Positions 9,101-18,172 of a stretch of 64,000 nucleotides of DNA are shown piece after piece. Position 1 is the first letter of the stretch; each line of letters starts with the position of its first letter. Location of the stretch: the NCBI GenBank assembly GCA_951813295.1, contig CATOTI010000002.1:2542001-2606000 (forward strand), in the 5' to 3' direction. Position numbers and translations under genes: made by a program. The notes under the pieces were generated by a model that ran no database searches, had not been told where the DNA came from, and saw only the letters and a list, made by a program, of their open reading frames with translations. Source of the stretch: an uncultured Pseudomonadales bacterium (GTDB taxonomy: Bacteria > Pseudomonadota > Gammaproteobacteria > Pseudomonadales > Azotimanducaceae).

Positions 9101-9625
9101 ATGGAAAGCGCAAAGTCAGTTTGGCTCGGACGGGGGACGGCAATCGTGTTGTCGGTGCTGCTGTCTACGGGCGCGCTCGCCGATCCGTCGGTATCCAGAG
9201 CGACGAAAGCGGCGATGACCGTCGACGAGATCCTCAGGACCCCATTGAACGACGACGCGTACCGCCGACCGAGTTCGTGTGTGTTCACCACGCAGATCGA
9301 CGCCGTCGACGTTCTCGACGATGCGACTCTCATCTTCCGCGGTCGGTCGGATATCTGGATCAACCGGCTGCCGAAACGGTGTCCCGGACTCCGGAAGGAC
9401 ATGATGATTTCGATGCAGGTACGCTCGTACCGTGTCTGTGCGAAACAGTGGTTTCGCGGGATGGAACGCGGCAGCGTGCAGATTCCCTCGTCGATGTGTG
9501 CGTTGGGCGTATTCGACGCTGTCGATGTCAGTCATATCGACCGACTGACGCAGGCCATCGAAGCACGGCGTCGGGCGACCTTGGTCGGTAGGACGCTGCG
9601 TAGCGCAGGAGTAGTTCAGCGATGA
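9101..9625 (+). CDS. Secreted DUF6491-like protein
   Basis: 174 residues: signal peptide (about 1-28, ending GALA) and a mature domain with the DUF6491 pattern of an early CVFTTQID strand, IWINRLPKRCPGL near the middle and a following VCAKQW cysteine. Members are small periplasmic proteins of unknown function with conserved cysteines. It overlaps the next DUF6491-type gene by four bases, forming a tandem pair. An overlapping frame starting at 9061 is open but has neither signal peptide nor family pattern. Confidence 0.75.
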   Translation: MESAKSVWLGRGTAIVLSVLLSTGALADPSVSRATKAAMTVDEILRTPLNDDAYRRPSSCVFTTQIDAVDVLDDATLIFRGRSDIWINRLPKRCPGLRKDMMISMQVRSYRVCAKQWFRGMERGSVQIPSSMCALGVFDAVDVSHIDRLTQAIEARRRATLVGRTLRSAGVVQR

Positions 9626-10035
9626 GATTCGCGCCGATTTTGCTAGCGTCGCTCCTGTCGATACCCGGATGGGCTCAGGAGGTCGAGAGTGTCGGCAACG
9701 CGCTCGTGGGCGCGACGACGGATGAAGTCCGCTGCCTGATGCCGATCCGTATTCGTGAAACCGAGATCCTGAGCGCTAGCCACATCGTTTTTCATATGAA
9801 GGGCAACGGCAAGTACCTCGTCGAGTTTCAACGCCCCTGCCAGGGACTCAGCCGCAATTCGTCCTTTCGAATCGAGGTGAAGGGGCGTGGTTATTGCAAA
9901 TTCGACACGATCCAACCCCTGTCGCTCGCGGGCCCGGGTAGTGGTTTCTGGGGGCCACGTTGTTCCGTGCCCGGTTTCAAACCGGTCACCGAGCATCAGA
10001 TCGACGCGTTGAAGAAAGTCCTCGAAGAGGACTAG
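9622..10035 (+). CDS. Secreted DUF6491-like protein (second of a pair)
   Basis: 137 residues: signal peptide (about 1-18, ending PGWAQ), then CLMPIRIRETEIL, a strand region, QRPCQGLSRNSSF and YCKFDTI, matching the cysteine and CxGL pattern of the preceding gene. The two therefore look like diverged paralogues. It is probably periplasmic, function unknown. Its start overlaps the stop of the upstream paralogue (ATGA), and its stop overlaps the convergent LigD stop by four bases. Confidence 0.75.
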   Translation: MRFAPILLASLLSIPGWAQEVESVGNALVGATTDEVRCLMPIRIRETEILSASHIVFHMKGNGKYLVEFQRPCQGLSRNSSFRIEVKGRGYCKFDTIQPLSLAGPGSGFWGPRCSVPGFKPVTEHQIDALKKVLEED

Positions 10036-12524
10036 CCGTGCATCAGGTCGCCGAGCGCGGCTAAAGCCGACTCGAGGTCAGGCTCGGTCGTCAGGAGCAG
10101 TGACATCGGGTCGCCCTTTCGTTTCATGCGCGCCACGGCGTTCTTGAGGTGGAACTTCGGGTTCGCCAGACGCGATGTCAGCTCGCCCCACTCGAGCGGC
10201 ATGGAAACGGACGCCGCCGCTTCAGCCCGCGCGGAAAAGGGGGCGACCAACAACTGGCCGTGGCCGTTCTGCATGTAGTCGATGTAGACCTTGTTGTCGC
10301 GCTTACGTACGGATCGCGTGATGGTCGAGATGTCGTTGTGACGTTTGACGATCACACGTGCGAGGAGCTCACCGAGGGTTTTCGACTGGTTGTGCGTGAG
10401 TTTGTTCGCGATCGGGATGAGCACGTGCAGACCGCTCGCGCCACTCGATTTGAGAAAGCCAGGCAGATTGATCTCGTCGAGCAGTTCTTTGATCGCCTTA
10501 GCGATGGCGATTACGTCCTTGAAGGGTGCCGACTTCGGATCGAGATCGAGCACGCACCAATCCGGGTGCTCGAGATCCGTGATCCGGCTGTGCCAGGCGT
10601 GGATCGGGATGGCGCCCATGTTGGCGAGATATCGAAGCGATTCCGCTTCCTGGACGATGAAGTAGTTCACCTCACGTTCAGCGCTCTCGCTCCAGAGCGT
10701 CTTGCGTTTGACCCAATCGGGGACGAACGCGGGCGCGTCGCGCTGATAGAAGCTTTTGCCGTGGATTCCGTCGGGGAATCGCGTCAGGACGAGCGGGCGG
10801 TCCTCGAGATAGGGCAGCATCCATTCGGCGATCGCCTCGTAGTAGTCGATCAGGTCGCCCTTCGTGAGTTCCTTCTCGGGAAAGAAGATCTTGTCGCGGT
10901 TCGTGACGATCACTTCCTTCTTCACTTCGATGGGTTCGACAGCGACGTTCATGTCCACGAAGGCGCTAACGCATTCCTCCGGCTCTTTGTCATCGCGGAA
11001 GCGTAGAAACACGGGGTGGCGCAGCGATCCGTCGCGGGTGTACTCCTTGAACTCCACCTCGCAGACGAGCACGGGATCGACCCAGTGATATCGATCGCCG
11101 TCGGTTAGGGCTTTGCCGGGATCGAGCGCGATCAAACGTTCTTTCACCTCGGCACGTGTGGCGCCGCCGAGGCCCGACCCGACCCGGCCGCAGAAAACGA
11201 GGTCGTTACCGCGATACTCGGCGACTACCACGGCTCCGATGTCGTTCTCGTCCGACTTGTTTGGTGTCCAGCCAGCGACGACGAACTCGGACGATCGTCG
11301 TGCCCGGACCTTCATCCAGTGATCACTGCGACCCGCGACATAGGCCGAGTCGGCGCGCTTGCCAACGACGCCCTCGAGGCCGAGCCCCACCATCGCCTCG
11401 AATACCTCTACGCCATTGCCGTCGATGTGCGCGGAGTAGCGCATGAGTCCGGAGTCCGGAAGGATCTCTTCGAGGAACGCTTTGCGTTCGACCAGTGGTT
11501 TTGCCTTCAGGTCGAAACCGCAGACGTTGAGAAGATCGAAGGCGTAGTAAGTCACCGGCTGGTGACGCATCGCGCGACGAATGACGATGTCGTTGCGCAA
11601 CCGGGCGCGCTGTTGCAGGAGCGAAAAGCTCGGGATTCCCCGCTCGTCGTGCACGACGATCTCGCCGTCGATCGTGAACTCGTAGAAGGGCAGCCGCCGT
11701 GCAGCCAGTTCGATTTCGGGAAAGAGCGCTGTGAAATCGAGACCGTTGCGCGAGCGCAGCGTCACGTCGTCGCCCGATTTCTCGATCATGAGGCGGTAGC
11801 CGTCGTACTTGATCTCGAACACCCAGTTCTTGCGGTGGAAGGGTTCCGAGGGCTTGGCGAGCATCGGCTCTTGGGTGAGGTTTTTGGTCTCCGGTAGATG
11901 GAGTTCCTCGAGTCGGTCGATCAGATCATCTTCGAGTTGAATCGGGTCCTTGATCGTTTCGAGGTCGAGGCCTGAGAAGACCGAGTGGTCGGGATAGGGC
12001 GCCTCACTCGCGTAGTCGTCGCGCTCCTTGATGAGGAGCCATTCTTTGCCGGTGTTCTCTCGACCTTTGAGCTTGATGAGCGTCCAGCGGCCCTTCAGCT
12101 TGTGCCCTTCGAGCTGGAAGAGGAGCTTGCCCTTCTGGAAACCGAGCTCGAAATCCTCGAGTTCGACGTACGTACCGTGGTCCCAGACGAGCACGTGGCC
12201 GGCGCCGTAGTTGCCATCCGGGATTTGACCTTCGAAATTGGCGTAGTCGAGCGGGTGGTCCTCGACGAGGGCGGCGAAGCGCTTGTCCTCGGGGTTGCCC
12301 GACGGGCCCTTGGGCACGGCCCAACTGCGCAGAACGTTGTCGACCTCGAGGCGGAAGTCGTAGTGCAGGTGGCTGGCGGCGTGTTGCTGGACCACAAAAA
12401 GCCGCCGCTGGCCGACGCCGGTTCGAGGAGAGGCGTCCTCCGGAGCACCAAAAGGTTCGGGCGTTGCCGACGCGCTACGCTTTTCTCTGTAGGTCGAGAG
12501 CTTATCGGGACTTGTTGAGGGCAT
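10032..12524 (-). CDS. ligD: DNA ligase D, multifunctional NHEJ enzyme
   Basis: 830 residues with all three LigD activities in the order phosphoesterase - ligase - polymerase. The 3'-phosphoesterase domain is at about 30-180 (HLHYDFRLE at 52-60). The ATP-dependent ligase domain is at about 215-530, with nucleotidyl Lys K239 in KYDGYR and the GLEGVVGKR motif at 382-390. The primase-polymerase domain is at about 538-825, with the metal-binding pair D660/D662 in LDLDPK. It ends, fills and seals double-strand breaks together with Ku. It is divergent from ku, with only 46 bp between the two starts, so a shared bidirectional promoter is likely. Confidence 0.97.
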   Translation of the reverse strand: MPSTSPDKLSTYREKRSASATPEPFGAPEDASPRTGVGQRRLFVVQQHAASHLHYDFRLEVDNVLRSWAVPKGPSGNPEDKRFAALVEDHPLDYANFEGQIPDGNYGAGHVLVWDHGTYVELEDFELGFQKGKLLFQLEGHKLKGRWTLIKLKGRENTGKEWLLIKERDDYASEAPYPDHSVFSGLDLETIKDPIQLEDDLIDRLEELHLPETKNLTQEPMLAKPSEPFHRKNWVFEIKYDGYRLMIEKSGDDVTLRSRNGLDFTALFPEIELAARRLPFYEFTIDGEIVVHDERGIPSFSLLQQRARLRNDIVIRRAMRHQPVTYYAFDLLNVCGFDLKAKPLVERKAFLEEILPDSGLMRYSAHIDGNGVEVFEAMVGLGLEGVVGKRADSAYVAGRSDHWMKVRARRSSEFVVAGWTPNKSDENDIGAVVVAEYRGNDLVFCGRVGSGLGGATRAEVKERLIALDPGKALTDGDRYHWVDPVLVCEVEFKEYTRDGSLRHPVFLRFRDDKEPEECVSAFVDMNVAVEPIEVKKEVIVTNRDKIFFPEKELTKGDLIDYYEAIAEWMLPYLEDRPLVLTRFPDGIHGKSFYQRDAPAFVPDWVKRKTLWSESAEREVNYFIVQEAESLRYLANMGAIPIHAWHSRITDLEHPDWCVLDLDPKSAPFKDVIAIAKAIKELLDEINLPGFLKSSGASGLHVLIPIANKLTHNQSKTLGELLARVIVKRHNDISTITRSVRKRDNKVYIDYMQNGHGQLLVAPFSARAEAAASVSMPLEWGELTSRLANPKFHLKNAVARMKRKGDPMSLLLTTEPDLESALAALGDLMHG

Positions 12525-12570
12525 ATATGATCGGAGCTATGATTTTTTCCCCGCTCAGGAGGGATCGGTT

Positions 12571-13422
12571 ATGGCCGCTCGCGCCATCGCATCAGGCACC
12601 ATTTCCTTTGGATTGGTTGCCATCCCGGTTAAGTTGTTCTCGACCGCAGATACCACAAAAGCCGTACGTTTCAATTACTTGAGCAAGGACGGCTCGAGGC
12701 TCAAGCAGCAGTATATTCGTGCATCTGATGGCGAGGTAGTCGATCGCGAGGACCGCGTTCAGGGCTACGAATTTACGAAAGGCCAGTACGTGACGTTCGA
12801 GCCGGACGAATTGAAGGCTCTCAATGTCGTGTCGTCGAACTCGATCGAGATCGACGAGTTCATCCCGCTCGCCGAGGTGGAACGCATCTATATCGAACGC
12901 GTCTACTATCTCGGTCCCGACAAGGGTGCCGGTCGGTCGTATCACCTGATGCGGGCAGCGCTCTTGAAGACGGGGCGTGCCGCCCTCGCGCGTTACGCCG
13001 CGCGTGGTAAGAGTTATCTCGTCCTCATTCGTCCGATGGGCGAAGGACTCGTGATGGAGCAGCTCAAGCACGAGGATGAACTCCGGACGCTCGACGAGGT
13101 ACCGCTCGACGTCTGTGACGTTGCCGACGGCGAACTAGACCTCGCGATTCAGATCATCGAGCAACGGACGAACGAAGAGTTCGAACCCGACAAGTACGAA
13201 GACGAAGTCAAAGCCAAGGTCCTTGAGCTCATCCAGCAGAAGATCGAGGGACAGGACATCGCCGTACCGCCGGAAGAAGAGCCCGAAGCCAAGATCGTCG
13301 ATTTGATGGAGGCGCTGAAGGCATCCGTCGGCGATCGCAAGCCCGCGAAACGTGCGCCGGAGAAAGCGGAACAGCCGCCGGCCAAGCGAACAACGAGGAC
13401 GCGGAAGCGCGCCAAGGGTTAA
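12571..13422 (+). CDS. ku: Bacterial Ku, DNA end-binding protein of NHEJ
   Basis: 283 residues. The conserved opening ARAIASGTISFGLVAIPVKL begins at residue 3, and the family core includes GYEFTKGQYV and the KSYLVLIRP strand. The C-terminus is a Lys/Arg/Pro-rich tail (about 255-283), as seen in many bacterial Ku proteins, where it affects DNA threading and ligase recruitment. As a homodimer it rings broken DNA ends and recruits LigD. The ribosome-binding site AGGAGGGA lies 8 bases before ATG. It is followed after three bases by a MerR-TPR regulator gene. Confidence 0.97.
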   Translation: MAARAIASGTISFGLVAIPVKLFSTADTTKAVRFNYLSKDGSRLKQQYIRASDGEVVDREDRVQGYEFTKGQYVTFEPDELKALNVVSSNSIEIDEFIPLAEVERIYIERVYYLGPDKGAGRSYHLMRAALLKTGRAALARYAARGKSYLVLIRPMGEGLVMEQLKHEDELRTLDEVPLDVCDVADGELDLAIQIIEQRTNEEFEPDKYEDEVKAKVLELIQQKIEGQDIAVPPEEEPEAKIVDLMEALKASVGDRKPAKRAPEKAEQPPAKRTTRTRKRAKG

Positions 13423-13425
13423 CCG

Positions 13426-14244
13426 TTGCGTGGCTACAAAACGCGTGATGTCGCCGAATTCACGGGGCTCACGCAAAGCCAGGTTCGACACTTCGTTCGA
13501 CGCGGTCTGATCCAGCCTGCGCGCGACGAACGTGCGCTCTACCATTTCTCCTTTCAGGATGTGGTGCTGCTGCGGACGGCCAAAGGCCTGCTCGATGATG
13601 CTGTGCCGGTTCGCAAAGCACTCAAGACACTCGTCAAGCTTTCCGCCGACCTGAAGGGATTTGATTCGTTGGCCGCCGTGCGGATCTACGCCGAGGGCAA
13701 TACCGTCGTCGTCCGTCAGGACGACCAGCAGTGGGATGCCGATACCGGCCAACATCGGTTTTCGTTCACGATCAAGGAACTCGCGGGCCAGGTGCGCACG
13801 CTCGCCAAGCGTCGCGAGGCCCATCATGAACAGACGGAACACCTCGACAGCGACGATTGGTATAACCTCGCGCTCGATCTCGAGGAGGTCGATCCGGACA
13901 AGGCACCGGATGCCTACAATCGTTCGATCTCACTCAACCCGAAAAATGCCGACGCCCACGTAAATCTGGGGCGGTTGTTTCAGATTCGCGGTGACCTCAG
14001 GCTGGCAAAACGGCATTACCAGCTCGCCTTGGCGGCGGTCCCCGCACACCAGTTGGCCTTCTACAACCTCGGGACCGTGTTCGACGAACTCGACGAACTC
14101 GAACAAGCGCTCGACTACTACCGCCGCGCGCCCAACGTGCCCGATGCCCACTACAACCTCGCGCGGATCTTCGAGATCCGAGGCGACGAACTCTCCTCGA
14201 TGCGGCACATGCGCCAGTATCGCCGGCTGATCGACGTGGACTGA
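13426..14244 (+). CDS. MerR-type HTH regulator fused to TPR repeats
   Basis: 272 residues. Residues 4-75 form a MerR-type winged helix (YKTRDVAEFTGLTQSQVRHFVRRGLI). From about 140 the protein carries TPR motifs (WYNLALDLEEVDPDKA, ADAHVNLGRLFQIRGD, LAFYNLGTVFDELDE, DAHYNLARIFEIRGDE). There is no classic MerR dimerisation coil with metal-binding cysteines, so the TPR part probably senses a protein partner. TTG 13426 is the only early start and lies three bases after ku. The location suggests a regulator of, or partner in, the Ku/LigD locus; this is inference. Confidence 0.85.
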   Translation: MRGYKTRDVAEFTGLTQSQVRHFVRRGLIQPARDERALYHFSFQDVVLLRTAKGLLDDAVPVRKALKTLVKLSADLKGFDSLAAVRIYAEGNTVVVRQDDQQWDADTGQHRFSFTIKELAGQVRTLAKRREAHHEQTEHLDSDDWYNLALDLEEVDPDKAPDAYNRSISLNPKNADAHVNLGRLFQIRGDLRLAKRHYQLALAAVPAHQLAFYNLGTVFDELDELEQALDYYRRAPNVPDAHYNLARIFEIRGDELSSMRHMRQYRRLIDVD

Positions 14245-14260
14245 TCGAGGTCCCGCGTCC

Positions 14261-15535
14261 ATTCGCACCCTCACCCCGACTGTCGTATTCCGGATTCTCG
14301 AAACCCTCGATGAAGACGCAGAGTCGTCGCGCAAGGAGCGTGACGAGGCGATCGGTCGGACGCTCAAAGATGACCAAGGCGTCAACCGTGTGCTCGGTTG
14401 GTGGCGTGCGGTGCGCGGTGAGGGATCGACTCTCGCTTACCTTCCGTTCGGATTCGCATTGGTCGGCGCGCTCGTCGGGCTCGGTTCGGCGATCGTCGCC
14501 TTCGAGTATCACGGTAACTATCCGCTCAACGTGCTCCTGCTCATGGTGGCGCTCGTGATCGTGCCGAATATCCTCCTCCTGCTCTCGATCGTCGCCTCGG
14601 CGGGCGGGCGGACGACGCGGAGCCTCGTGAGTCGCTTCCCCGTACTTCGCCGCCTGGAATCGCGCTGGCAGCGTTGGTCAGTCGAGACGGCGGACGTCGA
14701 GCGTGTGTTTCGGTGGCAGGTCCTTGCCTGGTCGCAGTTCGCCGCGATTGGGTTTTTTCTACTGGTCGTGCTGGTTTTTCTAACGCGTGTTGCGTTTTCG
14801 GATCTCGCGTTCGGTTGGAGCACTACGCTCGAGATCGATGCCGTCGTCGTCTCCGGGTGGGTCGAGGCGTGGAGCCGACCCTGGGCGGCACTGTTGCCGA
14901 TCGCGGTTCCGGACGCCGATCTCGTCAGCGCCTCGCAGTACTTCCGGATCGAAGACGATATCGACGTTGATGCCCGCGCGCTCGGCGCGTGGTGGCCATT
15001 CGTGCTGACGAGCTTTGTTGTCTACGGAGCCGGCCCGAGGGTTGTGGTTCTACTCATTGCGCTGGTCCGGCTCGATCGTTTGTCGAGGCGGATCCTGATC
15101 AGATCGGCTCTCGTGCAGGAACTCTTACAGCGGCTCGAATCGTCCGTTGTTGCGAACGCGGCGAGCACAAAACCGCGACCGTTCAAAAAGCACCTGCAGA
15201 GTAAGGTGACGCTCGTTCGATGGAATGCTCTCGATGCCGGAACCGATTGGCTGAAACAGACATTGGGAGTCGAGGCAGGCGGTGAGTTCGGCTTGGGTCC
15301 AGCCGATGCGTTCGATGCGATTCCGATGGATCGCGACGTCGTCGTCGCCGCCAAGGCGTGGGAACCGCCGCTCCTCGAGTTCACCGACAGCTTGCGCGAC
15401 CTCATCGATCACCTCGATGTCGGCACTCTCGTGATGGTCGTGCTCGTGGGGGTCGATGGCGAGATTCATCGTGACGACGAGGTCTGGCGCCGGGTGCTCG
15501 ACAGCGCCGGCCTCGAAGACGTGGCGCTGGCATGA
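14261..15535 (+). CDS. DUF2868 membrane protein, partner of the DUF3482 GTPase
   Basis: Several hydrophobic segments (about residues 65-85, 92-112, 150-175 and 245-275 of the long form) and a conserved cytoplasmic C-terminal region identify DUF2868. Such genes typically precede a DUF3482 GTPase, as here with a four-base overlap. The start is unusual. Coding-like sequence (LETLDEDAESSRKERDEAIG) extends upstream of GTG 14390 with no ATG, GTG or TTG. The best candidate is ATT 14261, with GAGG at 14247-14250, giving 424 residues; the GTG 14390 form would have 382. Function unknown; probably an inner-membrane anchor for the GTPase. Confidence 0.8.
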   Translation: MRTLTPTVVFRILETLDEDAESSRKERDEAIGRTLKDDQGVNRVLGWWRAVRGEGSTLAYLPFGFALVGALVGLGSAIVAFEYHGNYPLNVLLLMVALVIVPNILLLLSIVASAGGRTTRSLVSRFPVLRRLESRWQRWSVETADVERVFRWQVLAWSQFAAIGFFLLVVLVFLTRVAFSDLAFGWSTTLEIDAVVVSGWVEAWSRPWAALLPIAVPDADLVSASQYFRIEDDIDVDARALGAWWPFVLTSFVVYGAGPRVVVLLIALVRLDRLSRRILIRSALVQELLQRLESSVVANAASTKPRPFKKHLQSKVTLVRWNALDAGTDWLKQTLGVEAGGEFGLGPADAFDAIPMDRDVVVAAKAWEPPLLEFTDSLRDLIDHLDVGTLVMVVLVGVDGEIHRDDEVWRRVLDSAGLEDVALA

Positions 15536-16908
15536 GTTTTCCCACCTTTGCCGTCGTGGGTCATCCGAACAAAGGCAAGAGCAGCATCGTATCGACGTTG
15601 GTCGAGGATGCATCGGTGGTCGTTTCGCCGGTGCCACGCACCACCCGCGAGTCTCGGGCGTTTGACTATGGCTTAAGCGGCGAGACTCTTTTTCGACTTG
15701 TCGATACGCCCGGTTTTCAACGCGCGCATGCGGTGCTCGCCTGGCTCGAGGCACATGCCCGTTCCGCGGAGGATCGACCGCGGGCGGTCGCGGCGTTTGT
15801 CGACGCGCACGACGGCGATGAACGCTTTGTGGACGAATATGAGCTCCTGAAGCCCCTCGTCGAAGGGGCGGCGATCCTCTACGTCGTGGACGGTAGCGTG
15901 CCGTATGGCAGCGAATACGAAGCGGAAATGGAGATCCTCCGTTGGACCGGACGCCCTCGAATGGCGCTCATTAATACGATCGGCGCCGATGACTTCATCG
16001 AGGTCTGGCGGCGTGCGCTCGACCAGTATTTTTCGATCGTTCGTGTTTTCGATGCCGTTCACGCGGACGTCGAGAAACGAACCGAGGTGTTTTCGGCCTT
16101 CGGTGCGCTCGATCCCACGTGGCAGAGGAGTGCCGATCGAATCAACGCCGCGATGCTGGACGAGCGCGTGCGGCGCCGACAGGCCGCGGCTGGCGTCATC
16201 GTCGATTTTCTCGGCATCGCGATGAATGCGACCGTCGAGCGTACGGTGTCCTCCGAGCAGACGATCGATACCTCACGTCTGAAGGCGGAACTCGAAGCTC
16301 GAATCGAGCGAGACGAACAGCGCACGCAGGCTCGCGTCGCCGAGATTTTCGGCTTCCGCGATCTCGTGGTCGAAGGTCGTCAGGAGATCGAAGTCGGTGA
16401 ATCGCTGTTCGCCGAGCGCACCTGGCAGATGTTCGGGCTTTCGAAATCCCAGCTTGCCGCGACGGCGGCGGCGGGCGGTGCGCTCATCGGCGGCGGTTTC
16501 GATCTCGCGCTCGGTGGCGCGACGGCTCTGTTGGGTTCCGGGATCGGCGCTGCGATCGGCGCCGCGTCCGCCTGGTTCGGTAGCCAACGCGCGGCCGACC
16601 GGCGGCTCTTCGACGCCCACGTCGGCGCGCGCCTCAAGGTTGGTCCGATTCGTGAACCGAATTTTCCGTGGGTGCTGCTCGGTCGCGCCTGGTTCCACTT
16701 TCAGCTCGTTGCCGAACGGAACCATGCTCGCCGCGATGCGTTGCGGCTCGTGGTGGGATCGGGGCAATGGATGGAGAACCTCCCGGCACTCGAGCGTCGT
16801 GAGTTAGCGCGGGAATTCGTGCGTCTACGGCGTGGCGGTGATCGGGGCCGCGCCGTTAGCCTGGTTGCCGATCTTCTGAATCAGCCGATCGATACGCGCA
16901 AGTCCTGA
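15532..16908 (+). CDS. GTPase with DUF3482 domain
   Basis: 458 residues. The G1 P-loop is GHPNKGKSS (residues 9-17), followed by a TTRES switch I region and DTPG (G3) near residue 60. The G4 motif is degenerate: INTIGADD replaces NKxD, as is common in this family. The C-terminal half is DUF3482, with a glycine-rich hydrophobic hairpin (about 320-345, AAAGGALIGGGFDLALGG) that could insert in the membrane. It probably acts with the DUF2868 membrane protein encoded directly upstream. The cellular process is unknown. Confidence 0.88.
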   Translation: MSFPTFAVVGHPNKGKSSIVSTLVEDASVVVSPVPRTTRESRAFDYGLSGETLFRLVDTPGFQRAHAVLAWLEAHARSAEDRPRAVAAFVDAHDGDERFVDEYELLKPLVEGAAILYVVDGSVPYGSEYEAEMEILRWTGRPRMALINTIGADDFIEVWRRALDQYFSIVRVFDAVHADVEKRTEVFSAFGALDPTWQRSADRINAAMLDERVRRRQAAAGVIVDFLGIAMNATVERTVSSEQTIDTSRLKAELEARIERDEQRTQARVAEIFGFRDLVVEGRQEIEVGESLFAERTWQMFGLSKSQLAATAAAGGALIGGGFDLALGGATALLGSGIGAAIGAASAWFGSQRAADRRLFDAHVGARLKVGPIREPNFPWVLLGRAWFHFQLVAERNHARRDALRLVVGSGQWMENLPALERRELAREFVRLRRGGDRGRAVSLVADLLNQPIDTRKS

Positions 16909-16964
16909 GAACAGCGGGCGGGTGATCGGAGTGGCAATATGCCGTGGATTCACGGAGACGATAG

Positions 16965-18149
16965 ATGTCCGCGCAAGATATTCGCTCAAAGAACGACCGC
17001 GAGATGTTCGAGATGCTCGCCGCGGATCGAACGGTCAAGCGCGTCAACGACGCGATCGCTCGGCACGAAGCCGACAACCCCTTTCGTACTCGGCGACGCC
17101 TCCTCGCAACGGCGGTGCGGCTGAGCCGTCGAATGGCGCCGACGTTCTACCGGGCGTCCGATACCTGTGCCGAGGCGTTGGAGATCGAGATCGAAGTCGA
17201 GAACTTCGTCTTTGCGAGCCCGGTCTACAACGCGATGTGTTTCAGGCCGGAAGACGATCGTCTGCTCGTGATGTTTTCGTCGAGCCTCCTGGAGGATTTC
17301 TCCGACGATGAGGTGAAGTTCGTCGTGGGCCATGAACTCGGTCATCACCTCTACGGGCATCACGACATTCCGATCGGGATGATCCTTCGCGGCGCCGAGA
17401 AGCCAAGCCCGCGCCTCGCGATGGCATTGTTCACCTGGTCGCGATACGCGGAAATCTCGGCCGATCGCGCCGGCGCCTATTGCTCGGGGTCTCTCGATGC
17501 CGACGCGCGTGCGCTCTTTAAGCTCGCTTCGGGTTTGTCGGGTCAGTCGATCACGTTTCATCTCGACGATTTCCTCGCGCAGGTCGACCAAATGCAGCTC
17601 GAGGACGAGGAACCGGGGGCGGGTACGGGCGCGGAAGATTGGTTCTCGACGCATCCGTTCAGCCCGTTGCGAGTGAAAGCGCTCAAGCTCTTTCACGAAT
17701 CGCGTCTCAGCGCGTCGTCGGAACTCGAACTCGAGGTCCAGCGCCTCATGGCCTTGATGGAGCCCGACTATCTTGAGGCGAAGACCGAGTCGGCGGAGGC
17801 GATGCGGCGGTTGCTCTTTGCCGGTTCGATCGTCGTCGCGGCATCCGACGGTGAGATCGAAGCGCAGGAAGTCGAGGCGTTCGAACAGTTTTTTGGGCGC
17901 GGGGCGTTTCGCGAATCCTTCAACGTCGAAGCGCTACGCGACGAACTCTCACCCCGCGCCGAGCGCGTCGTCGAGGTGGCGAGCGGGGCGCAACGGATGC
18001 AGGTGATTCACGATCTCTGCGTCGTAGCCCGGGCGGCCGGCCATGCGGGCTTCGTCGAGCGACAGGTTCTCGCGAAGATCGCGCACGAACTCGAGATTTC
18101 GCCCGACTTCGTCGATCGCAGTCTCGATCAGTCGGTGGATCCCGACTAG
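16965..18149 (+). CDS. M48-type metallopeptidase with TerB-like C-terminal domain
   Basis: 394 residues. The zinc motif HELGHH is at residues 123-128, and YAEISADRAGAY supplies the downstream Glu ligand expected in M48. No membrane helix is visible, unlike HtpX. The C-terminal third (about 280-394, LLFAGSIVVAASDGEIEAQEVEAFEQFF) reads as a TerB/tellurite-resistance-like helical domain, in which DGEI is typical. It is probably cytoplasmic quality control or stress related. ATG 16965 follows GGAGACGA. It lies 56 bp after the GTPase gene. Confidence 0.85.
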   Translation: MSAQDIRSKNDREMFEMLAADRTVKRVNDAIARHEADNPFRTRRRLLATAVRLSRRMAPTFYRASDTCAEALEIEIEVENFVFASPVYNAMCFRPEDDRLLVMFSSSLLEDFSDDEVKFVVGHELGHHLYGHHDIPIGMILRGAEKPSPRLAMALFTWSRYAEISADRAGAYCSGSLDADARALFKLASGLSGQSITFHLDDFLAQVDQMQLEDEEPGAGTGAEDWFSTHPFSPLRVKALKLFHESRLSASSELELEVQRLMALMEPDYLEAKTESAEAMRRLLFAGSIVVAASDGEIEAQEVEAFEQFFGRGAFRESFNVEALRDELSPRAERVVEVASGAQRMQVIHDLCVVARAAGHAGFVERQVLAKIAHELEISPDFVDRSLDQSVDPD

Positions 18150-18172
18150 CGTCGCCCGCTCGTCGCCTAGGA

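Noticed and set aside
10149..11006. Plus-strand open frame of 285 codons within ligD
   Set aside because: It is antisense to the LigD polymerase domain, and long opposite-strand frames are expected in GC-rich genes.
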